Part shown: one piece after another, positions 47,583-55,708 of the stretch | Numbering within the stretch: position 1 is the first letter of the stretch | Layout: the number at the start of each line of letters is the position of its first letter | Assembly (NCBI GenBank): GCA_050250955.1 | Contig: JBFWNR010000001.1 | Span: 558,001-622,000, forward strand | DNA length: 64,000 nucleotides | Direction of reading: 5' to 3' | From: CAWAYR01 sp050250955 | GTDB lineage: Bacteria > Acidobacteriota > Vicinamibacteria > Vicinamibacterales > UBA2999 | The notes under the pieces: model-generated | What the model was told of the DNA's origin: nothing | The model's database searches: none | Seen by the model: the letters and a program-made list of their open reading frames with translations, nothing else | Made by a program: the position numbers and the translations under genes

Positions 47583-48638
47583 CTACCTGAACCGCGCCTG
47601 CAGCTTGTCGAGCGCCGCCGCGCCCGGGCACAGCTGCTCGTAGGGCAGCGTGGTCAGCGGCTCGGGCACCAGCGCGTTCTGCGCCACCATGTCCTGCGAA
47701 TCGGGCGACAGATAGAGCAGGCCGGTCACCACCTCGCCGGCCTTCTGCTTCTCGCGGATGTACTGGTAGGCGCGGTCGCGGTCCGAGGGATCGTAGTCGT
47801 CGGCCACCTTGCGGAAGGTGACCCAGCTGCCGTCGTGCATCATCACGCTCTTGACCGAGCCGGCCGCCTGCTCGGAGGTGATCTCGTCACGCGGCGGCAC
47901 GAAGTCGGCCTGCACCACCTCGACCTGGTGCTCGCGGGTGTAGGCGTAGCTCTTGGTCGAGCCCTCGTGGTCGTTGAAGGTCACGCACGGCGAGATGACG
48001 TCGACGAAGGCGAAGCCCTTGTGCCGCAGGCCGGCCTTGACGAGCGGCACCAGCTGGGCCTTGTCGCCGGAGAAGCTGCGGGCCACGAAGGTGGCGCCCA
48101 GCGTCATCGCCAGCAGCACGCCGTCGATGGCCTCCATGGTGTTGGCCTCGCCCTTCTTGCTGGTCGACCCGGGGTCGGCCGAGGCCGAGAACTGGCCCTT
48201 GGTGAGCCCGTAGACGCCGTTGTTCTCGAGCACGTAGAGCATGTTGACGTTGCGGCGGATGGCGTGGCTGAGCTGGCCGATGCCGATCGACAGCGAGTCG
48301 CCGTCGCCCGAGACGCCGATCATGGTCAGCGTGCCGTTGGCGGCGCCGGCGCCGGTGGCGATCGCCGGCATGCGGCCGTGCACGCTGTTGAAGCCGTGCG
48401 CCTCGCGCAGGAAGTAGGCCGGGGTCTTCGACGAGCAGCCGATGCCCGACAGCTTGGCCACGGTGTGCGGCGCGATGTCGAGCTCCCAGAACGCCTGGAC
48501 GATCGCGGCGGTGATCGAGTCGTGGCCGCAGCCGGCGCAGAGCGTCGTGATCGCCCCCTCGTAGTCGCGCCGGGTCAGGCCGAGCGCGTTCTTCTTCAGC
48601 GAGGGGTGGTGGACCTTGGGCTTGGCGATGTAGGTCAT
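47583..48638 (-). CDS. korB: 2-oxoacid:ferredoxin oxidoreductase, beta subunit
   Basis: A 351-residue thiamine-diphosphate subunit. The 4Fe-4S cysteines are visible in TLCAGCGHDS and SGIGCSSK, with a third site in ISPCVTFND. The ThDP/Mg motif runs GVSGDGDSLSIGIGQL to ENNGVYGLTKGQ. With KorA it converts a 2-oxo acid (2-oxoglutarate in the closest family) and CoA into acyl-CoA, CO2 and reduced ferredoxin, in the cytosol. The C-terminal ~60 residues are a longer tail typical of this clade. The ATG overlaps the korA stop (ATGA), so the subunits are translated together. Confidence 0.93.
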   Translation of the reverse strand: MTYIAKPKVHHPSLKKNALGLTRRDYEGAITTLCAGCGHDSITAAIVQAFWELDIAPHTVAKLSGIGCSSKTPAYFLREAHGFNSVHGRMPAIATGAGAANGTLTMIGVSGDGDSLSIGIGQLSHAIRRNVNMLYVLENNGVYGLTKGQFSASADPGSTSKKGEANTMEAIDGVLLAMTLGATFVARSFSGDKAQLVPLVKAGLRHKGFAFVDVISPCVTFNDHEGSTKSYAYTREHQVEVVQADFVPPRDEITSEQAAGSVKSVMMHDGSWVTFRKVADDYDPSDRDRAYQYIREKQKAGEVVTGLLYLSPDSQDMVAQNALVPEPLTTLPYEQLCPGAAALDKLQARFR

Positions 48639-50431
48639 GCCGCCTTCTCCAGCTTGGCTTTCACGCCGGTGATGACGTGGTGCGCGCTCATCGGGAAGCC
48701 GGCGTAGTAGCGCACCGACTCGAGTTTGGTGAGCGGCGTGCCGGTGTCGAGCATCAGCAGGCTGCGCAGCTGCGCGTCGCGGTTCTGTTCGACGACGAAG
48801 GTCACGTCGTGTTCGTCGAGGAAGGCCCGCACCTCGTCGCCGAACGGGAAGCCGCGCACCCGCATGTAGTCGAGGGCGATGCCCTCGCGGGCCAGCACGT
48901 CCATGGCTTCGATGCAGGCGGCGTGACAGCCGCCGACGGTGAGCAGGCCGACCCGCGCCCCCGGCGTGCGCCGCACGACCGGCGCCGGCACCGCCCGCGC
49001 CGCGCCCTGGATCTTGCGGGCGACGCGGTCGACGACCTCCTGGTACTCCTCGGCGTCCTCGGTGTAGGCGCCGAACTTGTTGTGGCCCGAGCCGCGGGTG
49101 AAATACGCCCCCTTGGGGTGCACCCCGGGCAGGCTGCGCTGCGGGATGCCGTCGCCGTCGACGTCGAGGTAGCGGTAGAAGTGCGTCGCCTGGTCGAGCT
49201 CGGCCGCCGACAGCACCTTGCCGCGATCGGGGCGGTAGGCGTCGTCCCAGGTCAGCTTGGGCACCATCCAGTCGTTCATGCCGATGTCGAGGTCGCTCAG
49301 CACGAAGACCGGGGTCTGGAAGCGCTCGGCGAGGTCGAAAGCCGCCACCGCCATCTCGAAGGCTTCCTTGGGGTCGGCCGGATAGAGGCAGACGTGCCGG
49401 GTGTCGCCGTGCGAGGCGTAGGCGCACAGCATCAGGTCGCCCTGCTGGGTGCGGGTCGGCATCCCGGTGGACGGCCCGGTGCGCTGCACGTCGAAGATCA
49501 CCGCCGGCACCTCGGCGTAGTAGGCCAGGCCGATGAACTCGTTCATCAGCGAGATGCCCGGGCCGGAGGTCGGCGTGAAGGCGCGGGCGCCGGCCCACGA
49601 CGCGCCGATCACCATGCCGATGGCGGCCAGCTCGTCCTCGGCCTGGATGATCGCGTAGCGGTTCTGCTTCGTCGCGGGATCGTGGCGGAACTTCTGGCAG
49701 AAGCTCTTGAACCCTTCCATCAGCGAGGTGGAGGGCGTGATCGGATACCAGGCGCCGACGGTGGCCCCGGCGTAGACGCAGCCGAGGCCGGCGGCGGTGT
49801 TGCCGTCGATGAGGATCGCGTCCCTGGTCGCGTCCATCGCCTCGAGGCGGATCGGCAGCGGGCAGTCGTAGTGGTCCTTGGCGTAGTTGTAGCCCAGCGC
49901 GATCGCCCGGTCGTTGGACTCGAGCAGCGCCGGCTTCTTCGCGAACTTCTCCTGGGTGAGGGCGCGGACGATCTCGGTGTCGATGCCGATGAGCGCGGCC
50001 AGGGCGCCGGCGTAGGCGATGTTCTTCATCAGGATGCGTTCCCGCACCCCCTTGAACGCACCGTTGCACAGCTCGGCCAGCGGCACGCCGATGTAGTTGA
50101 CGTCGGCGCGGCGCAGCTTCTCGTCGAGCGGCCAGCTCGAGTCGTAGAGCAGCCAGCCGCCGCTGCGCACCTCGGCGACGTCCTTGGCGTAGGTGGCGGC
50201 GTTCAGCGCCACCATCAGGTCGAAGTGCGGGGTCCGCGCCGTGTAGCCGTCCTTGTTGACGCGGATCTCGTACCAGGTCGGCAGGCCCTGGATGTTCGAC
50301 GGGAAGACGTTCTTGCCGGTGACCGGGATGCCCATCCGGAAGATGGCCTGCATGATCAGGCCGTTCGCACTGGCCGACCCGGTGCCGTTGGCGGTGGCGA
50401 TCTTGAACGCGAAGTCGTTGACGCGATCCAT
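48635..50431 (-). CDS. korA: 2-oxoacid:ferredoxin oxidoreductase, alpha subunit (gamma-alpha fused)
   Basis: A 598-residue subunit. The N-terminal ~190 residues are the CoA-binding gamma domain (NGTGSASANGLIMQAIF; KNVFPSNIQGLPTWYEIRV). The rest is the pyrimidine-binding alpha domain (GAWYPITPSTSLMEGF; AIIQAEDELAAIGMVIGASW; FTPTSGPGISLMNEF), with a transketolase-C-like end (RVGLLTVGGCHAACIEAMDVL). This gamma-alpha fusion is the KorA arrangement. AAGGA precedes the ATG. It lies 47 bases after the FAD/ferredoxin protein gene and overlaps korB, forming a three-gene operon. Oxygen tolerance of such two-subunit enzymes varies by lineage. Confidence 0.93.
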   Translation of the reverse strand: MDRVNDFAFKIATANGTGSASANGLIMQAIFRMGIPVTGKNVFPSNIQGLPTWYEIRVNKDGYTARTPHFDLMVALNAATYAKDVAEVRSGGWLLYDSSWPLDEKLRRADVNYIGVPLAELCNGAFKGVRERILMKNIAYAGALAALIGIDTEIVRALTQEKFAKKPALLESNDRAIALGYNYAKDHYDCPLPIRLEAMDATRDAILIDGNTAAGLGCVYAGATVGAWYPITPSTSLMEGFKSFCQKFRHDPATKQNRYAIIQAEDELAAIGMVIGASWAGARAFTPTSGPGISLMNEFIGLAYYAEVPAVIFDVQRTGPSTGMPTRTQQGDLMLCAYASHGDTRHVCLYPADPKEAFEMAVAAFDLAERFQTPVFVLSDLDIGMNDWMVPKLTWDDAYRPDRGKVLSAAELDQATHFYRYLDVDGDGIPQRSLPGVHPKGAYFTRGSGHNKFGAYTEDAEEYQEVVDRVARKIQGAARAVPAPVVRRTPGARVGLLTVGGCHAACIEAMDVLAREGIALDYMRVRGFPFGDEVRAFLDEHDVTFVVEQNRDAQLRSLLMLDTGTPLTKLESVRYYAGFPMSAHHVITGVKAKLEKAA

Positions 50432-50478
50432 CGATTGCGGTCCTTCGGCCGCGCGAACCGTCCGCTGCTCCTCCGGCC

Positions 50479-52269
50479 TCAGGCCGTCGCCGCCGTCAGC
50501 GCCGATTTGGCGTGCGGCCATTCGAGCACGAACTTGCGCATGTCCCATGCGTAGGTCGGGCAGCGCTCGGCGCACAGCCCGCAGTGGAGACAGATGTTCT
50601 CGTCCTTGACCATCACCCGCGCGGTCTGCTTGAGCGGACCGGAGACGAACAGCGCCTGGTCGAGGTTGTCGGCCGGCGCCATCAGCCGGGTGCGCAGATC
50701 GGCCTCGTCGCCGTTGGGGGCGATGGTCAGGCAGTCCACCGGGCAGATGTCGATGCAGGCGTCGCACTCGATGCACAGGCTGTCGGTGAAGTGCGTCTGC
50801 ACGTCGCAGTTGAGGCAGCGCTGCACTTCGGCGCGGGTCTGCGGATCGGAGAAGCCTTCCTCGACCTCGATGGTCATGCCGCTGAAGCGATGCGGCATCT
50901 CGACGTGCTTCATCTTCTGCCGTTGCGCGGCGTCGTAGTTGTTGCTGTAGCTCCACTCGTGCAGCCCCATCTTGGTGCTGCTGAGGGTCATGCCGTCGGG
51001 CGGCCGTTCGGTCACCGGCAGGCCGTGGCAGTACTGGTGGATCGAGATCGCCGCCTGGTGGCCGTGCTCCACCGCCCAGATGATGTTGGCCGGGCCGAAC
51101 GCGGCGTCGCCGCCAAAGAAGACGCCCGGGCGGGTCGACATGAAGGTCGTCTTGTCGACCACCGGCATGTCCCACTTCGTGTCGAACTCGAGGCCGATGG
51201 TGCGTTCGATCCACGGGAAGGCGTTGTCCTGGCCGATCGCCAGCACCACCGTGTCGCAGGGCAGAATCTCGCGGCCGGCCGGCGTCTGCACCAGCTTGCC
51301 GTCCTTCTCCTCGCTCACGAACTTGTCGAACTCCATGCCGGTGAGGACGCCGTTCTCGACGATGAAGCGCACCGGCTGGAGGTTCTCGAGGATGTGCACG
51401 CCCTCTTCCTCGGCGTCCTCCAGCTCCCACGGCGAGGCCTTGAAGTACTTGCGGGTCTTGCGGGCGACGACCGTGACGTCGGTGGCGCCGAGCCGCTTGG
51501 CCGACCGGCAGCAGTCCATCGCCGTGTTGCCGACGCCGATGATGACGACGCGCTTGCCGACCGACTCGACGTGGCCGAAGTGGATCGACTCGAGCCACTC
51601 GATGCCGATGAAGATCTGATCGGTGTCGCGGCGCCCGGGGATCTCCAGTTCCTTGCCCTTGGGCGCACCGCTGCCGACGAACACGGCGTCGAACTGCTTG
51701 GACTCGAGCAGCGCGCCGAGGCTGTCGACCGGCGAGTTGTAGCGCACCTCGACGCCCATGTCGACGATGGCGGCGATCTCCTCGTCGAGGACCTCGGCGG
51801 GCAGGCGGAACGACGGGATGTTGACCCGCATCAGGCCGCCGGGGCGGTCGAACTTCTCGAAGATGGTCACCTGGTAGCCGAGCGGCATCAGGTCGTTGGC
51901 GACGGTCAGCGAGGCCGGGCCGGCGCCGATGAGCGCCACCTTCTTGCCGTTCTTCTCGGCCGGCGCCTTGGGCAGCCGGGCGCTGACGTCGCCCTTGTGG
52001 TCGGCGGCGACGCGCTTGAGCCGGCAGATCGCCACCGGCTTGCCGTCGACGCGGGTGCGGCGGCAGGCCGGCTCGCACGGCCGGTCGCAGGTGCGGCCGA
52101 GGATCCCGGGGAAGACGTTCGACGCCCGGTTGAGCATGTAGGCGTCGGCGAAGCGGCCCTGGGCGATGAGGCGGATGTACTCGGGGACGTTCGTGTGCGC
52201 GGGACAGCCCCACTGACAGTCCACCACCTTGTGGTAGTAGGACGGATCGGCGACGTTCGATCGCTGCAT
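50479..52269 (-). CDS. GltD-like FAD/NAD(P) oxidoreductase with two C-terminal 4Fe-4S ferredoxin motifs
   Basis: A 596-residue electron-transfer protein. The N-terminal Cys-rich adrenodoxin-reductase-like cap (CQWGCPAHTNVPEYI, then GRTCDRPCEPACRR) binds two clusters as in glutamate synthase small subunit. The FAD motif is ALIGAGPASLTVA and the NAD(P) motif IIGVGNTAMDCCRSAK. The C-terminus has two ferredoxin-type sets, CIECDACIDICPVDC and CLHCGLCAERCP. It can carry electrons between NAD(P)H and the reduced-ferredoxin level; next to korA/korB it probably is the acceptor, linking 2-oxoacid oxidation to NAD(P)H or the reverse. The ATG at 52269 has AGAGGA upstream. It is the first gene of the operon. 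Confidence 0.9.
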   Translation of the reverse strand: MQRSNVADPSYYHKVVDCQWGCPAHTNVPEYIRLIAQGRFADAYMLNRASNVFPGILGRTCDRPCEPACRRTRVDGKPVAICRLKRVAADHKGDVSARLPKAPAEKNGKKVALIGAGPASLTVANDLMPLGYQVTIFEKFDRPGGLMRVNIPSFRLPAEVLDEEIAAIVDMGVEVRYNSPVDSLGALLESKQFDAVFVGSGAPKGKELEIPGRRDTDQIFIGIEWLESIHFGHVESVGKRVVIIGVGNTAMDCCRSAKRLGATDVTVVARKTRKYFKASPWELEDAEEEGVHILENLQPVRFIVENGVLTGMEFDKFVSEEKDGKLVQTPAGREILPCDTVVLAIGQDNAFPWIERTIGLEFDTKWDMPVVDKTTFMSTRPGVFFGGDAAFGPANIIWAVEHGHQAAISIHQYCHGLPVTERPPDGMTLSSTKMGLHEWSYSNNYDAAQRQKMKHVEMPHRFSGMTIEVEEGFSDPQTRAEVQRCLNCDVQTHFTDSLCIECDACIDICPVDCLTIAPNGDEADLRTRLMAPADNLDQALFVSGPLKQTARVMVKDENICLHCGLCAERCPTYAWDMRKFVLEWPHAKSALTAATA

Positions 52270-52336
52270 GAAGTCCTCTCGGCGACTGCCTGCTTTCACG
52301 CGAGAGACTCGGCGCGAACCCGGCCTGCCTGGGCGG

Positions 52337-52342
52337 ATTATA
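52337..52342 (-). promoter_or_regulatory. consensus -10 of the kor operon
   Basis: TATAAT on the minus strand. Start near 52330 and a ~60-base leader. No good -35 is visible, which fits activator dependence. Confidence 0.55.
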
Positions 52343-52371
52343 CGGCGTCGTCATGCCGGGCATACAGCAAC

Positions 52372-52387
52372 GCATGAATATTCATGC
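52372..52387. promoter_or_regulatory. 16-bp perfect palindrome in the kor / winged-helix divergent region
   Basis: GCATGAATATTCATGC is fully self-complementary. Its centre is about 50 bases upstream of the predicted kor transcription start and about 75 upstream of the winged-helix gene start, an activator-like position. Confidence 0.6.
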
Positions 52388-52441
52388 TCAGATGGCATCG
52401 TGACGAACTGATTCGCGCATTTTCGAATTCCGGGGCGCGGC

Positions 52442-52447
52442 TACAAT
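52442..52447 (+). promoter_or_regulatory. -10 element, leaderless promoter of the winged-helix gene
   Basis: TACAAT, seven bases before the GTG at 52455. An ATG at 52446 straddles the end of the hexamer and is unlikely to be used. Confidence 0.5.
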
Positions 52448-52454
52448 GCGCCGC

Positions 52455-53930
52455 GTGCTGCTCGCCTTCGGGCCGTTCCGGCTCGACCGACGGACCTACA
52501 CCGTGACGCGGGCCGGCACCGCGCTGCCGCTGTCGCCCAAGCTGGTGCAGGTGCTGGCCTGCCTGGTCGAGGCCCGCGGCGAGCTGGTGACGCGGGAGCT
52601 GCTGCTCGACCGCTTCTGGCCCGCCCTGCACGTCACCGACAACACGCTCACGCGGGCCATCGCCGACATCCGCAAGGCGCTCGGCGACGACGCCGCGGCC
52701 GCCACCTATATCCAGACCATGGCGCGCCGCGGCTACCGGTTCGTCGCGCCGGTGGCCGAAGAGGCGGCCCCGATGGATGGGCCGCCGGGCGTCGTCGCGC
52801 CGTCGAAGGCGGTGGCCGGGCTGGAGCCGTTCGTCGCCTGGGAGCGCGGTCGGGCGGCCCTGGAATCGCTGAGCATCGCCGCCCTGCCCGGCGCGATCGA
52901 CGCGTTCAGCCGGGCGGTGGCCGGCGCGCCGCACTATGCCCCGGGCTATGCCGGCCTGGCCAACGCCCACGTCTTCCGCTACGAGGCGTCGCGCGTCGAC
53001 GACGTGCCGGTGACGGCGGCGCTCACCGCGGCGATTGCCGCCGCCGGACGGGCCACCGAACTCGACCCGACACTCGGCGAGGGGTGGGCCGCCCTGGGCC
53101 ACGCCCTGGCCGGATCCGGCCGCGGCGACCAGGCCCGCGCCGCGCTCCGCCAGGCCGTCGCGCTCGAGCCGCGCAACTGGCGCCACCACTACCGGATGGC
53201 GGTGTGCAGCTGGGGTGAGGAGCGGCTGCGCGCCGTCGAGCGCGCCGAGGCGCTGCTGCCGGGATTCCCCGGCGCCCAGACGCTGGCGGCGATGGTGCTC
53301 GTCGCCCGGCAGTCGTTCGCCTTCGCGCGGGCCGCGGCCGAACGCGGCGCGGCGGCCCAGGCCGCGCAACACGATCGGACGCTGTATCCGGCCGGAGGCC
53401 TGCTGTGGCTGCGCGGGCTGATCCGCTTCGTCGGCGGCGACGGCGAGGGCGCCCGCGACGACTTCGCCGCCGAGGCGGCGACGGCCGCGGCCGCGACCAC
53501 GGTGTACGCCCGCGAGTGCCGGGTCCTGGCCCACGAAGCGCTCGGCTTCGCCGCGCTCGCCGCCGGCGATCTCACCACGGCGGCGACGGCCTTCGCCGCC
53601 GCCGACACCCACTCGCCCGGCCACGGCCGCGCCACGCTCGGCGCGGCCGTGGTGGCCGGCGCGGCGGCGGCGGCCGTCGAACGGGTCAGCGGCGCCTGCG
53701 CGGCGATGGACGCGGCCGGCAAGCACGGCGAGCGGGCGATGCTGCTGGCGGCCGCGCACGGCTGGAGCGGACGTGGCGCCGACGGCCTCGTCGTGGCCGA
53801 CCAGGCGCTGGTCGCCGCCGCGGCCGATGCCACCGGCTGGAGCCTGCCGGCGGATCCGATCTTCGCGCCGCTGCGCCGCGAGGCCGGCTGGCCCAGGCTG
53901 GCGGCCCGTCTCGCCGCTCGCGCCTCCTGA
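52455..53930 (+). CDS. winged-helix DNA-binding / TPR regulator
   Basis: A ~491-residue protein. The N-terminal ~95 residues are an OmpR/CadC-type winged helix (LAFGPFRLDRRTYTVTRAG; LSPKLVQVLACLVEARGELV; DNTLTRAIADIRKALGDD; ARRGYRFVAPV) with no receiver domain. The remaining ~390 residues are helical TPR-like repeats rich in Ala (for example DAFSRAVAGAPHYAPGYAGLA, GWAALGHALAGSGRGDQAR). There is no membrane helix, so it is a soluble regulator that probably senses a protein or peptide. The start at 52455 gives the usual LLAFGPFRLD opening. It is divergent from the kor operon and may regulate it through the palindrome between them. Confidence 0.87.
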   Translation: MLLAFGPFRLDRRTYTVTRAGTALPLSPKLVQVLACLVEARGELVTRELLLDRFWPALHVTDNTLTRAIADIRKALGDDAAAATYIQTMARRGYRFVAPVAEEAAPMDGPPGVVAPSKAVAGLEPFVAWERGRAALESLSIAALPGAIDAFSRAVAGAPHYAPGYAGLANAHVFRYEASRVDDVPVTAALTAAIAAAGRATELDPTLGEGWAALGHALAGSGRGDQARAALRQAVALEPRNWRHHYRMAVCSWGEERLRAVERAEALLPGFPGAQTLAAMVLVARQSFAFARAAAERGAAAQAAQHDRTLYPAGGLLWLRGLIRFVGGDGEGARDDFAAEAATAAAATTVYARECRVLAHEALGFAALAAGDLTTAATAFAAADTHSPGHGRATLGAAVVAGAAAAAVERVSGACAAMDAAGKHGERAMLLAAAHGWSGRGADGLVVADQALVAAAADATGWSLPADPIFAPLRREAGWPRLAARLAARAS

Positions 53931-54009
53931 GGCAGCCTTCACCGTTTCTCATCCGCGCCGACGGGACACCCCGACGCCAGGCGTCTACGGTGTCGCCTGG
54001 AGGTTCGCG

Positions 54010-54579
54010 ATGACCCGACCCGTTGCCGTTCTCGCCGTCGCCATGATCGCCGCGTTCGCCATCGACGCCGGCGCCCAGCCGTTCCCGGTGCCTGTGCCGG
54101 TGCTGATCCCGGCCCCGGGACCGGCGCCGGCAGCCAGCCCGGTCGCGCCCGACGAGATGCCCGGCCAGGTGCTGTCGGGCAACCCCATCGGCTACCTCGT
54201 CGACCTCTTCAACGCCGAGTACGAGGTCCGCGCCAGTCCCCACGTCACGTTCGGCGCCGGCGCGTCGCGGCTGGCCTGGCAGTCGGACGGCTTCGACCGC
54301 TCGCGGGCCTACGTGAACGGCGACGCGTTCGTCCGCTACTACCCCGCCGGGGAGGCGTTCAACGGCTTCGCGCTCGGCGCCAAGGCCGGCTACACCCGGC
54401 TGCCCGGCGACGGCGGGCATGTCGGCGTCGGCATCGACATCAACCACAGCATGATGCTCAACCGCCACTTCTACATGGGCACCGGGCTGGGGTTGAAGCG
54501 CCTGCTGCGTACCGGCCCGTCGCTGCTCACGGTGCGCTACATCCCGACGTTCAGGTTCAACGTCGGCGTCGGCTTCTAA
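54010..54579 (+). CDS. small outer-membrane beta-barrel-like protein
   Basis: A 189-residue exported protein. Signal peptide 1-22 (ending DAGAQ), a Pro/Val-rich linker (PFPVPVPVLIPAPGPAPAAS), then about eight amphipathic strands with Gly/Tyr/Phe turns (GDAFVRYYPAGEAFNGFALG; YIPTFRFNVGVGF). The terminal Phe fits insertion by the BAM machinery. No named family is recognised. GGAGG lies six bases before the ATG, and a TACGGT hexamer (53986-53991) gives a very short leader. A CGGCTGG-type repeat follows the stop. Confidence 0.65.
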   Translation: MTRPVAVLAVAMIAAFAIDAGAQPFPVPVPVLIPAPGPAPAASPVAPDEMPGQVLSGNPIGYLVDLFNAEYEVRASPHVTFGAGASRLAWQSDGFDRSRAYVNGDAFVRYYPAGEAFNGFALGAKAGYTRLPGDGGHVGVGIDINHSMMLNRHFYMGTGLGLKRLLRTGPSLLTVRYIPTFRFNVGVGF

Positions 54580-54592
54580 GTGATGCCCGAAC

Positions 54593-54651
54593 AGCGGCTG
54601 GCGGCCAGGGGCTAGCGGCTAGGGAGAGCGGTTAGGGACAGCGGTAGGGAG
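54593..54651 (+). repeat. CGGCTGG-type degenerate repeat, copy 3
   Basis: AGCGGCTGGCGGCCAGGGG, then diverged units AGCGGCTAGGGAG, AGCGGTTAGGGAC and AGCGGTAGGGAG. It lies between two plus-strand genes and is not a coding sequence. Confidence 0.55.
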
Positions 54652-54707
54652 AAGAGCAAGGGGTGCGGCCAGGCGGCCCGGGCTGGCGGCCGGGGTGGCC
54701 GGGCGAG

Positions 54708-54713
54708 TACTGT
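54708..54713 (+). promoter_or_regulatory. -10 element, leaderless promoter of the hydrolase gene
   Basis: TACTGT, six bases before the ATG at 54720. Confidence 0.4.
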
Positions 54714-54719
54714 CCCGCC

Positions 54720-55703
54720 ATGGATCGACGACAGTTCCTCGCCACGACCGCGGCGGCCGCGCTCGCCCAGTCAGCGCCCGGCCTGGCCCAGACGCCGGCG
54801 GCGCCGGCGGTGAAGACCGTCCGCACCGCTGTGCTCGAGATCGGCTACCACGAGCGCGGCCCGGCGAAGGGTGTCCCGGTGGTGCTCCTCCACGGCTTCC
54901 CCGACGACGCCCACGCCTACGATCGGGTGGCGCCGGCGGTGGCCGCGGCCGGCTACCGGGTGCTGTCGGTCTACCTGCGCGGGTACGGGCCGACGCGGTT
55001 CCTCGATCCGGCCGCACCGCGGCTGGCCGAGCAGGCGGCCATCGGCCAGGACGTCGTGGACTTCGCCGACGCGCTGGGGCTCGGCCGCATCGCCGTGTGC
55101 GGTTACGACTGGGGCGGCCGCGCCGCCGCCATCGCCGCGGCGCTCCATCCGGAGCGAGTGCGCGCCGCGGTGCTGTGCGGTGGCTACACGATCCAGAACA
55201 CCGTCACGCCGGCGCCGCCGGCGCCGCCGCGCGCGGTGCGCAACGGCTGGTATCAGTGGTACTTCAACACCGAGGTCGGCCGGCAAGGGCTGGCGAAGAA
55301 CCGCCGGGCGCTGTGTCGGTTCATGTGGGAAGAGTGGTCGCCCACCTGGAGGTTCGACGACGCCGAGTACGACCAGGCCGCGGCCTCGTTCGACAACCCC
55401 GACTTCGTGGACTGCGTGATCCACTCCTACCGCCACCGTAACTTCAACGCCGCCGGCGAGGCCCGCTTCCTGGACATCGAGCAGCGCCTGGCGGCACGGC
55501 CGCCGATCGCGGTGCCGACCGTGATCCTGCACGGCCGCGACGACGGCTTCGGGCCGCCCGCCGCCGAGACCACCCCGGCCGAGCGTCAGCTGTTCCCGCA
55601 GCTGGTCGCCCGTCGCGTCGTCGCCGGCGGCCACTTCCTGCCGCGCGAAGCGCCGGCCGATGTCGCCGCCGCGCTCCTCGAGGCGCTGGCCGCGTCGGGC
55701 TGA
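54720..55703 (+). CDS. epoxide-hydrolase-like alpha/beta hydrolase with Tat signal
   Basis: A 327-residue exported hydrolase. The N-terminus DRRQFLATTAAAALAQSAPG is a twin-arginine signal. The fold shows the oxyanion loop LLHGFPDDAHAYDRV, the nucleophile elbow CGYDWGG with Asp rather than Ser, the acid in LHGRDDGFGP and the His in VAGGHFLPREAP. An Asp nucleophile places it with epoxide hydrolases and haloalkane dehalogenases; the cap segment (RNGWYQWYFNTEVG) has Tyr/Trp residues typical of epoxide hydrolases. Export of this type is uncommon. The start is set by a TACTGT hexamer six bases upstream. It converges with the PhoD gene, leaving 5 bases between stops. Confidence 0.87.
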   Translation: MDRRQFLATTAAAALAQSAPGLAQTPAAPAVKTVRTAVLEIGYHERGPAKGVPVVLLHGFPDDAHAYDRVAPAVAAAGYRVLSVYLRGYGPTRFLDPAAPRLAEQAAIGQDVVDFADALGLGRIAVCGYDWGGRAAAIAAALHPERVRAAVLCGGYTIQNTVTPAPPAPPRAVRNGWYQWYFNTEVGRQGLAKNRRALCRFMWEEWSPTWRFDDAEYDQAAASFDNPDFVDCVIHSYRHRNFNAAGEARFLDIEQRLAARPPIAVPTVILHGRDDGFGPPAAETTPAERQLFPQLVARRVVAGGHFLPREAPADVAAALLEALAASG

Positions 55704-55708
55704 GCGGG

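Noticed and set aside
47395..47631. A 78-codon minus-strand frame overlapping the korB stop
   Set aside because: Ser/Arg/Pro-rich translation with no domain. The frame ending at 47234 is a better candidate in the same interval.
48635..52375. A 1246-codon frame that would extend KorA upstream
   Set aside because: The extra N-terminus overlaps the FAD/ferredoxin gene in another frame and has no domain. KorA begins at 50431 behind an AAGGA site.
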